Shown here: positions 7,567 through 13,652 of the stretch, in pieces
Position numbering within the stretch: position 1 is the first letter of the stretch
Layout: each line of letters opens with the position of its first letter
NCBI GenBank assembly: GCA_945928585.1
Contig: CAMENQ010000007.1
Location: 1-18,827, forward strand
Direction of reading: 5' to 3'
DNA length: 18,827 bases
Source: an uncultured Roseburia sp.
GTDB lineage: Bacteria > Bacillota > Clostridia > Lachnospirales > Lachnospiraceae
Translations under genes and position numbers: made by a program
Notes under the pieces: model-generated
Database searches by the model: none
Told to the model about the DNA's origin: nothing
The model's input: the letters and a program-made list of their open reading frames with translations, nothing else

Positions 7567-9975
7567 ATGGGTGGTGCAGTTCTCACAAGAAATGGTACTG
7601 TTATTATTAATGGTGGCACATATAAAGAAAATCAGACAGCTTCAACTTTAGATCTAAATTTAAATCCAACTTTGGCATTGGGTGGCGGTTTTATCTATAA
7701 CATATCATCAGAACTGTATATTTATGGAGGTAAATTTATCGATAACACGTCTATAGGAAGAGGTGGATGCATATATCACACTGGTCTGGAAGGAACGAAA
7801 ACTTATTTATATGGAGGCTATTTTCAGGGAAACAAAAGCAACTATCCCGGATGCAAAGGAAGCGGTGCTGTTTTTAATTCTTCGGTAACCAATGAATCCA
7901 CTTATTTTAGTTTAAATGGAAATGTACAGTTTGTGGGGGATGGTATAGATGGCTCAGGTACGGATGGAGTTTATCTTGATATGCAGAATAGTACTCCTCG
8001 AAAGATACATATCGGTTCTTCGATAAATTCTCCGGTTTCAATTTATGTTAATGCATCGGAACATTATATAATAGCAGAAGGTAGCGACGGCTATAGATTA
8101 CAGAAGAAAGATATGAAGCAAATGACTTTTTATGATGGTAATAATATATGGTACGCATGGTTAGATGAAGTCAATAATCAGATATATACATCAGCTACGC
8201 GTCCGCCATATGGAATTTTTGTTTATTATGCTTCCAATGGTGCCAATGGAACAGTGGAAGATAATACAGAATATCAGAGCGGAGCTACCGCTACAGTGAA
8301 ATCGGCAGATGCACTTAGCCTTGAAAATTGCGAATTTATAGGGTGGAATACAAAGCCGGATGGTTCCGGAACTTATTATAATGAGGGAGAAACGATAACA
8401 ATGACAGGCGATATCACCCTGTATGCCATTTGGTCAACAGGTATGGCATCATACAAGGTGGAGCATTATCTGCAGGATGTGACCGGAGACGGTTACACGA
8501 AAGCAGCTTCCGACACGGAAGAAAGGACAGGAGTTATAGGAGATGAAGTAACGGCAATAGCAAAAGACTATACCGGCTTTACGGAAAATACCGTATGTGA
8601 ATTAAGAAAGGCATCCGGTATTGTGGATGCAGGTGGTACACTTGAATTAAAGCTATATTACGACAGGAATACATATGAAATAAACTTTGATTTAAACGGA
8701 GCAGAGGGGAACACTCCTGATACTCAGACTGTTCGTTATGGCGGCTGCCTACAGACAGTTGAGGCTCCTGTAAAGACCGGCTATACCTTTAAGGGCTGGT
8801 ACAAGCCGGAAGGTACAGAAGGTATTCTATGGGATTTTGAAAAGCCGGTGGAAGAAAATACTACATCTTGTTCTGTTGTATTGTATGCAGTGTGGAAAGA
8901 CAAAACTGCTCCGGTTTTAGGGGAAGTATCTTTTATTCCGGACTATAGAAAACTTAACAACTGGATAATAGGTAAAAAAGACTTAACTATTATTGTTCCT
9001 ATTTTGGAGGAAGGAAGCGGTGTAAAGAGCGTAGAGTATACACTGACACCGGAGAACGGTATACCTGTGACTAAACATTTTGATTACGCAGTTCGCAGCA
9101 GAAGCAGGGAAAGCGTAGTGGAAATGGAACCGAACGTGGTAAGGATTTTCATAGAGGAAAATTTCATAGGTATGGTTTCTGTGGTTTGCACAGATTATGC
9201 AGGAAATGTGTCAGAAGTAAAAAAGATAGCATCATCGGGCGGTATAATCGTGGAGGATAGTGCACCGGAGATTGCATTTTCATCACCGGACGGTGATTTG
9301 TCTGAAGAGTTTTTAGAAACAGCCACTGTAAAGGTGACGGTAAAGGATGATGGAAATGACAGTGAAAACAGCAAAATCAGCGGCGGTATTGCCAGCGTGG
9401 TATATCAGATAGATGGTGGAGAGGAGAATAAACTGTCTGATGCGAAATTTGGCAGCAGTATAGTGACCAGCTATGATTTTACCGTGGATTTATCCGGCAA
9501 GGGAGAACATATTTTAAGTGTAGCTGTCACTGATAATGCAGGAAATGTAAGTAAGCAGCAGATTACAGTAAAAATAAGTGAAGTACAGGAAGAAATACAG
9601 GAACCTGTGTATCCTGAGAAAAACACGAATACACCGCCTGATAATCATATGAATACCGAACAAAAACCAAATACTGAACCGACTACAATACCTGAGAGAA
9701 AAGAGCCTGTTACAGGAGATTTTAACCATGTGGAAATTTACGCAACAGTTGCCATGATTGCAGGTCTTTCAGAAATATTCCTATACTTTTGCGGTAATCA
9801 TGGAATAACTGAGGAGCGAAAAAAGGAGCTTGTTCTTCGAATACTCCGATGGGCAAAGGATGGAGGAAAAATCAGAAAACTGTCAGCATTCATTGCACTC
9901 TTTTTTGTCCTGCTATATTACCACAGTATCGGTAAACAGGTAAATGTCAGGTGCAGAGAGGTATATGGAAAATAA
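7567..9975 (+). CDS. Cell-surface protein with beta-helix, InlB B-repeats and Ig-like domains; 5' end missing
   Basis: From ATG 7567 this is 802 aa. Residues 1-200 are right-handed beta-helix (repeated GGA...NGTVIINGGTYKEN-like turns). Residues 215-290 and 368-445 are InlB B-repeats (Listeria-Bacteroides repeats; FIGWNTKPDGSGTYYNEGE and FKGWY...LYAVW), with a MucBP-like YKVEHYLQ segment (296-365) between. Two Ig-like domains follow (447-555 and 566-670), each ending TDYAGNVSE or TDNAGNVSK. Then come a Pro/Thr-rich linker, PVTGD (714-718), TM1 (about 723-742), a basic helix, TM2 (774-786) and the tail YYHSIGK. There is no signal peptide and no ribosome site at 7567. The frame is open and beta-helix-like upstream to 7486 but has no start codon, so the gene is probably a truncated, perhaps silent, adhesin. 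Confidence 0.8.
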   Translation: MGGAVLTRNGTVIINGGTYKENQTASTLDLNLNPTLALGGGFIYNISSELYIYGGKFIDNTSIGRGGCIYHTGLEGTKTYLYGGYFQGNKSNYPGCKGSGAVFNSSVTNESTYFSLNGNVQFVGDGIDGSGTDGVYLDMQNSTPRKIHIGSSINSPVSIYVNASEHYIIAEGSDGYRLQKKDMKQMTFYDGNNIWYAWLDEVNNQIYTSATRPPYGIFVYYASNGANGTVEDNTEYQSGATATVKSADALSLENCEFIGWNTKPDGSGTYYNEGETITMTGDITLYAIWSTGMASYKVEHYLQDVTGDGYTKAASDTEERTGVIGDEVTAIAKDYTGFTENTVCELRKASGIVDAGGTLELKLYYDRNTYEINFDLNGAEGNTPDTQTVRYGGCLQTVEAPVKTGYTFKGWYKPEGTEGILWDFEKPVEENTTSCSVVLYAVWKDKTAPVLGEVSFIPDYRKLNNWIIGKKDLTIIVPILEEGSGVKSVEYTLTPENGIPVTKHFDYAVRSRSRESVVEMEPNVVRIFIEENFIGMVSVVCTDYAGNVSEVKKIASSGGIIVEDSAPEIAFSSPDGDLSEEFLETATVKVTVKDDGNDSENSKISGGIASVVYQIDGGEENKLSDAKFGSSIVTSYDFTVDLSGKGEHILSVAVTDNAGNVSKQQITVKISEVQEEIQEPVYPEKNTNTPPDNHMNTEQKPNTEPTTIPERKEPVTGDFNHVEIYATVAMIAGLSEIFLYFCGNHGITEERKKELVLRILRWAKDGGKIRKLSAFIALFFVLLYYHSIGKQVNVRCREVYGK

Positions 9976-10004
9976 AGAAAACTGTTTATAAAACCGTGTG
10001 AAAC

Positions 10005-10032
10005 TTGAGTGTGTAAGCAGAATGTGTAAAAT
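10005..10032 (+). promoter_or_regulatory. Candidate upstream promoter of yerC
   Basis: TTGAGT (10005-10010), 16-bp spacer, TAAAAT (10027-10032), preceded directly by TGTG. It is less well spaced than the promoter just downstream. Confidence 0.4.
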
Positions 10033-10034
10033 AC

Positions 10035-10063
10035 TGGACATAATCACTTTAATGTGTTAAAAT
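10035..10063 (+). promoter_or_regulatory. Promoter of yerC
   Basis: TGGACA (10035-10040), 17-bp spacer, TAAAAT (10058-10063) with TGTG one base before the -10. The last 16 bases are identical to the promoter before the gene at 5070. Confidence 0.65.
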
Positions 10064-10119
10064 TATACATTATAAAATTGTGCGGAATGCCAAAAGAATT
10101 TATTTGGAGGAAATATGCG

Positions 10120-10443
10120 ATGAACAAGAAACTAAGGTCCGATGATGTAACACATTTATTTGAGGCAATACTTACACTTGAGAGTGTGGAGGAGTGTTAT
10201 CAGTTTTTTGAGGATTTATGTACAGTAAATGAGCTTTTATCACTGGCACAGAGATATGAGGTAGCCAAAATGCTTAGAAATAAGAATACATATATGGATA
10301 TAGCAGGGAAAACGGGAGCATCTACAGCTACCATAAGCAGGGTAAACCGTTCCCTTAATTATGGAAATGATGGCTATGACATGGTGTTTGAGAGAGTTAA
10401 AAGCGAAAATGAGAACGGGAATGAGGAAAATCATGACAATTAA
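10120..10443 (+). CDS. yerC: YerC/YecD family TrpR-related DNA-binding protein
   Basis: A 107-aa all-helical protein of the YerC/YecD family, relatives of the Trp repressor found across Firmicutes. The N-terminal helices (FEAILTLESVEECYQFFEDLCT) and LLSLAQRYEVAKML match the family, and a helix-turn-helix lies at about residues 57-79 (TYMDIAGKTGASTATISRVN). It is a cytoplasmic regulator; its targets are not generally known. I start at ATG 10120 because GGAGG at 10106-10110 is 9 bases upstream; the frame also opens at GTG 10054, but that lies inside the promoter -10 region. A nearer ATG at 10115 is out of frame. The Glu/Asn-rich tail is low complexity. Confidence 0.9.
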   Translation: MNKKLRSDDVTHLFEAILTLESVEECYQFFEDLCTVNELLSLAQRYEVAKMLRNKNTYMDIAGKTGASTATISRVNRSLNYGNDGYDMVFERVKSENENGNEENHDN

Positions 10444-10515
10444 GTTATAGTATATGTCAGATTTAACTTTGAGGCGGACAGAATTAGTTCTGAAAGTATG
10501 GTAGGTATCATAATC

Positions 10516-10613
10516 ATAAATAAACTCCGGGGCAGTTAAGCATGTATGTAAAACATATTTGCTTAGCATATTTGCTTAGCATATTTGCTTAGTATCCGCC
10601 GGAGTTTATTTAT
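10516..10613. terminator. Long-loop bidirectional hairpin between convergent genes
   Basis: ATAAATAAACTCCGG (10516-10530) pairs perfectly with CCGGAGTTTATTTAT (10599-10613) over 15 bp, around a 68-nt loop. TTTATTTATTA follows on the plus strand and the mirror sequence gives TTTATTTATGATTATG on the minus strand, so it can act for both yerC and the DUF1836 gene. The loop is unusually long and contains a TAAGCA that can pair with any of three TGCTTA repeats, making inner stems possible. Confidence 0.7.
10554..10592. repeat. Three perfect 13-bp tandem repeats in the terminator loop
   Basis: CATATTTGCTTAG occurs three times without change at 10554-10566, 10567-10579 and 10580-10592. The array is wholly inside the loop of the terminator hairpin. 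Copy number is likely to vary between strains. Confidence 0.95.
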
Positions 10614-11302
10614 TACTCAGATGTTTTATCTTCCTTGGAATTTTCCTTTTTATCCTTAACTTTATCCTTGTCTTTGTCAGAAGATTTTTTTGCGGCAGCT
10701 TTTTCAGCTTCGTTTTTTTTCTGTTGTTCATCTGCCATTTCATCTATCATGGTTTCAATAAGCTGCTTTTTCATATACACATCAAGACCAAGCAATGATA
10801 TAAAGAAAAACTTTTCAAGATATTCATCAGAAGTATCTGTGTTTTCCATGCATTTTTCAGTAAGTCTTAATGCATTTAAAATATTATGCTTAAAATCGTC
10901 CATTATGTGTGGATAACATTCCACAAGGGACGTATAGATGTCTGAAAGGTCAGGCTTACTGTCACATTTAAAATACTTTTCAGACAACTCACAGGTCAGA
11001 GTTTTTATGTCCCCAATAGTCAGAAAACTTTTAAAATAGTATATAAAAGTAAGCAAAAGGACATGGTCCTTAGAATACTTCTTTTTTTCAGGCGACGGAA
11101 GTAATTCGTTTTTAGCATAATTATTTATCATGGTTTTAGTCAGGACCTTGTCGTCATCTGTGCGCTTAAGTCCTCCAAGATGCTTTTCCATAAAGGTCGT
11201 GACCTGATCCATATAAAGGTCAATATTTGGAATGTCTCCAGGCTTTATAAGATTCATATTTCTAAAAATCCGGTCTATGTAATCGTTAGTATTAATTGAC
11301 AT
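10613..11302 (-). CDS. DUF1836 domain protein, putative regulator
   Basis: A 229-aa protein with the DUF1836 domain in residues 20-155. Characteristic stretches are IPNIDLYMDQVTTFME, LTKTMINNYAKNELLPSPEK and KKYSKDHVLLLTFIYYFK. The last two look like a MerR-type winged helix-turn-helix (the MINNYAK...LP segment resembles the MerR wing start), so DNA binding is a fair inference, although the family is uncharacterised. The C-terminal tail (about 195-229) is Lys/Glu/Asp rich and probably disordered. The start at 11302 has GAGGGAG close upstream. It is a single gene that converges on yerC and diverges from pspA. Confidence 0.85.
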   Translation of the reverse strand: MSINTNDYIDRIFRNMNLIKPGDIPNIDLYMDQVTTFMEKHLGGLKRTDDDKVLTKTMINNYAKNELLPSPEKKKYSKDHVLLLTFIYYFKSFLTIGDIKTLTCELSEKYFKCDSKPDLSDIYTSLVECYPHIMDDFKHNILNALRLTEKCMENTDTSDEYLEKFFFISLLGLDVYMKKQLIETMIDEMADEQQKKNEAEKAAAKKSSDKDKDKVKDKKENSKEDKTSE

Positions 11303-11322
11303 ATGCTCCCTCTTTTCTTTTT

Positions 11323-11351
11323 ATTATATTCTATAATAGGAAATTCCTAAA
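11323..11351 (-). promoter_or_regulatory. Candidate promoter of the DUF1836 gene
   Basis: On the minus strand a perfect TATAAT (plus-strand 11323-11328), with a poor TTTAGG 17 bases upstream as -35. The start of the dispersed repeat at 11337 lies between the two boxes. Confidence 0.4.
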
Positions 11352-11430
11352 GCAACAGCATAAAATAATGCGACAAAAAATTCGCGAATGCGAATTTATA
11401 AGTGCCGCTGCCGAGTGGCACTTTTTTTTA
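11337..11430 (+). repeat. Dispersed hairpin repeat, copy A1
   Basis: It begins TAGGAAATTCCTAAAGC, continues with ACAGCATAAAATA, and ends in a GTGCC...GGCAC hairpin with T8. It matches copy B at 16552 along the left half and at the hairpin, with the middle more diverged. It adjoins copy A2. Confidence 0.7.
11400..11429 (+). terminator. Strong terminator-like hairpin in repeat A1
   Basis: AAGTGCCGCT (11400-11409), tetraloop GCCG, AGTGGCACTT (11414-11423), a 10-bp stem with one G-U pair, then T8. By structure it is the best terminator in the window, yet no plus-strand gene lies upstream of it: the region is divergent. Confidence 0.7.
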
Positions 11431-11507
11431 GGAAATTAACAAAGCGACAATATGGCATTAATTGACTGAAAATTATTAGTGCCATAGACATATGACACTT
11501 TAGCGGT
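11429..11507 (+). repeat. Dispersed hairpin repeat, copy A2
   Basis: It begins TAGGAAATTAACAAAGCGACA, as A1 and B do, and ends in AGTGCCATA-GACA-TATGACACT (11478-11499), a 9-bp stem with one mismatch, followed by TTTAG. The middle has diverged and the T tail has decayed. Confidence 0.6.
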
Positions 11508-11638
11508 AACTACATTATATAGTATTTAAAACTATATATCAAGTTTTTTTGTAAAATCACTTTTAATGTTATTCATCCGGTACATTTTTATATGCAGAAC
11601 CTTTTGTAAACAGCCTGGATGAAAAGATTAATTATATA

Positions 11639-11652
11639 TTAATGCGCATTAA
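11639..11652. promoter_or_regulatory. Perfect 14-bp palindrome upstream of pspA
   Basis: TTAATGCGCATTAA is perfectly symmetrical. It lies 26 bases upstream of the -35 box of the pspA promoter, a normal position for an activator or repressor dimer. The regulator is not identifiable from the window. Confidence 0.5.
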
Positions 11653-11678
11653 ACACCTGTATCGTGCAAAAATTCATA

Positions 11679-11707
11679 ATGACAACAAATTTCTAATATG
11701 TTATACT
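11679..11707 (+). promoter_or_regulatory. pspA promoter
   Basis: ATGACA (11679-11684), 17-bp spacer, TATACT (11702-11707), with TATG one base before the -10. This is a sigma-A type promoter; I see no sigma-54 GG-N10-GC pattern of the enterobacterial psp operon. Confidence 0.65.
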
Positions 11708-11764
11708 TAAAGAGCGTTAAGCGTGTAAAAAAATAAATACATAAATTAAGGAGGATATTTTAAA

Positions 11765-12448
11765 ATGGGTATTATATCAAGATTTAAGGACATTATGTCA
11801 GCAAACATTAATGCTTTACTTGATAAAGCAGAAAATCCGGAGAAGATGATTGACCAGTATCTTAGAAATCTTCAGGATGATTTGGGAAAGGTTAAAGCTG
11901 AGACTGCTTCAGTTATGGCAGAGGAAACAAGATGCAAGAGAGCATTGGATGAGTGCAATGCAGAAATTGACAAGTTCCAGAAATATGCCATTAAGGCTGT
12001 GGAAGCGGGAAATGATGATGATGCAAAGCAGTTCCTTACAAAGAAAAACCAGCTTGTGGAGAAGCAGACATCGTTACAGCAGGCGTACACACTGGCAGCA
12101 GATAATGCAGCCAAAATGAGACAGATGCATGATAAGCTTGTAGGTGATATTAATGAGCTGAACTCAAAGAAGGAAGCTATTAAGGCTAAATTAGCTGTTG
12201 CAAAGACACAGGAAAGACTTAATAAGATTGGTGCGTCAGTGGCAGGAGCAGAAAATAATCTGTCAGCCTTCGGCAGAATGGAAGCAAAGGTAGATAAGAT
12301 GCTTGATGAGGCAAATGCTATGGCAGAGCTTAATGATTTGTCAGCAAACGATCCGACAGCAGCACTTGCAGCAAAATATGAGGATAAGCAGGAGGCTTCG
12401 GCAGTAGACGACGAGCTGGCAGCACTTAAGGCATCACTTGGAAAGTAA
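11765..12448 (+). CDS. pspA: PspA/IM30 family envelope-stress protein
   Basis: A 227-aa PspA/IM30 protein, made almost wholly of long coiled-coil helices after an N-terminal amphipathic segment (MGIISRFKDIMSANINALL). The conserved start DKAENPEKMIDQYLRNLQDDLGKVK is clear. Such proteins bind the inner face of the membrane and form ESCRT-III-like polymers that protect it from leakage. The C-terminal region has ASVAGAENNLSAFGRMEAKVD and ends in an acidic helix. AAGGAGG lies 10 bases before ATG 11765. The SPFH/zinc-ribbon gene starts 21 bases after it, matching the pairing of PspA with YdjI in Bacillus subtilis, so the two should be one operon. Confidence 0.95.
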   Translation: MGIISRFKDIMSANINALLDKAENPEKMIDQYLRNLQDDLGKVKAETASVMAEETRCKRALDECNAEIDKFQKYAIKAVEAGNDDDAKQFLTKKNQLVEKQTSLQQAYTLAADNAAKMRQMHDKLVGDINELNSKKEAIKAKLAVAKTQERLNKIGASVAGAENNLSAFGRMEAKVDKMLDEANAMAELNDLSANDPTAALAAKYEDKQEASAVDDELAALKASLGK

Positions 12449-12469
12449 AAACGTGAAAGGAATTATAGC

Positions 12470-13507
12470 ATGGGATTATTTAGCAGTCAGTTTTCCAATG
12501 TAGTAGAGTGGCAGGAATACAGAGATGATGTTATTTTTTGGAAATGGAACAATGATGAAATAAAAAAGGGCAGCCGTCTTATTATCAGACAGGGACAGGA
12601 TGCCATATTTATGTACAACGGACGAGTAGAAGGTATATTTGAGGATGAAGGAAGCTACGACATAGAGTCAGACATTATACCATTTCTCTCTACACTTAAA
12701 GGATTTAAGTTTGGCTTTAACAGCGGTATAAGAGCAGAGGTTCTGTTTATTAATACTAAAGAATTTACGGTAAAATGGGGCACAAAAAACGCCATAAATA
12801 TTCCGGCACCACAGCTTAATCTGCCGGGAGGTATGCCTATAAGAGCATTTGGTACATTTACCTGTAAAGTATCTGACCGACAGGCACTTATAGATAAGGT
12901 GGCAGGCATAAAGCAGATATTTACCATAGATGATATAAAAGAAAGAGTCCTTTCAATGTTAGACCAGCTACTTATGAAGTGGATATCAAAAGAAGGCAAA
13001 GATATGTTCAATCTTCAGGCAAATGCATCAGACATAGCCAAAGGTCTGCAGACAGACCTTGATATGGAAATTTACAAGATAGGTATTACTATTACCGGCT
13101 TTCAGATTTCCAGCTTCTCATATCCTGAAGAGGTTCAAGCTATGCAGAAAAAGGTCGCATCACAGAGCATGATAGGAGATATGAACCGATATCAGCAGGT
13201 CGCTATGACAGATGCCATGGCAAAGGGCAATAATGCCGGAGGAAATATGGCAACAAATATGGCAGGCATGCAGATGGGCATGATGATGGGCCAGCAGATG
13301 GTAAACAATATGTCAGCCGCCATGAATAATATGAATAATATGAACAACAATATGAATAACGGCATGAATGTGAATGGTGGTACGAATGGAGCCGTTAATA
13401 ATGGACAGCAGCCGGATATGTCTGCCGGACCAAAGTTTTGTCCAAATTGCGGAACAGCTGCTACAGGCTCAAATTTCTGCAGCAACTGCGGATATAAATT
13501 AAAATAA
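12470..13507 (+). CDS. YdjI-like SPFH-domain protein with C-terminal zinc ribbon
   Basis: A 345-aa SPFH (band-7, 'virion core') protein. Residues 1-240 form the SPFH core (FSNVVEWQEYRDDVIFWKW, VKWGTKNAINIPAPQL, YKIGITITGFQISSFSYPEE). Residues 245-315 are a Met/Asn/Gly-rich low-complexity linker. The last 23 residues are a zinc ribbon with Cys 324, 327, 337 and 340 (FCPNCG...FCSNCG). YdjI in B. subtilis is needed to place PspA on stressed membranes, so the same role is likely here. No TM segment is visible, so attachment must be through other proteins or lipid. AAAGGA precedes ATG 12470, and the gene follows pspA by 21 bases. Confidence 0.88.
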   Translation: MGLFSSQFSNVVEWQEYRDDVIFWKWNNDEIKKGSRLIIRQGQDAIFMYNGRVEGIFEDEGSYDIESDIIPFLSTLKGFKFGFNSGIRAEVLFINTKEFTVKWGTKNAINIPAPQLNLPGGMPIRAFGTFTCKVSDRQALIDKVAGIKQIFTIDDIKERVLSMLDQLLMKWISKEGKDMFNLQANASDIAKGLQTDLDMEIYKIGITITGFQISSFSYPEEVQAMQKKVASQSMIGDMNRYQQVAMTDAMAKGNNAGGNMATNMAGMQMGMMMGQQMVNNMSAAMNNMNNMNNNMNNGMNVNGGTNGAVNNGQQPDMSAGPKFCPNCGTAATGSNFCSNCGYKLK

Positions 13508-13533
13508 TGATTTAAGTATTATCAGAGTGTCAG

Positions 13534-13584
13534 AAGGTCTTGAAGTAGTGCGGTATATGTTGTATTGCACTGATTCAGGACCTT
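13534..13584 (+). terminator. 51-nt imperfect hairpin after the pspA operon
   Basis: AAGGTCTTGA (13534-13543) pairs with TCAGGACCTT (13575-13584) with one G-U, and AGTAGTGC (13544-13551) with GCACTGAT (13567-13574) with a mismatch and a wobble, leaving a 15-nt loop. No long T run follows, only GCGCTTTT 8 bases later. It may end the pspA operon or be a structured leader for pcrA. Confidence 0.5.
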
Positions 13585-13652
13585 TAGGGCGCTTTTAATA
13601 AAAAAACAGATTTATAACAATAGGCGTAAATACATATGGCAGGAGACGGAAT

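Larger units (their letters stand above)
11303..11764. other. 462-bp divergent intergenic region
   Basis: No gene is visible. From left to right it holds the DUF1836 promoter, two adjacent copies of a dispersed hairpin repeat (11337-11430 and 11429 to about 11507), a hairpin TATATAGT...ACTATATA (11516-11538), a wider inverted repeat TTCATCC...GGATGAA (11572-11623), a perfect 14-bp palindrome (11639-11652), and the pspA promoter and leader. Confidence 0.7.

Noticed and set aside
10054..10119. GTG 10054 as the yerC start
   Set aside because: It lies within the promoter -10 region; ATG 10120 has GGAGG at proper distance and gives the usual family length.
10554..10592. Iteron-like origin of replication
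   Set aside because: Only three short repeats, inside a terminator loop between convergent genes, with no replication initiator gene nearby.
11339..11764. Riboswitch or T-box leader before pspA
   Set aside because: The predicted transcript starts near 11714, giving only about 50 bases of leader, and no conserved riboswitch core is visible.
12655..13011. Antisense frame of 118 codons inside the SPFH gene
   Set aside because: It lies opposite a clear gene, has no start signals and no recognisable motifs; the same applies to the other antisense frames within pcrA, the ABC gene and rlmD.
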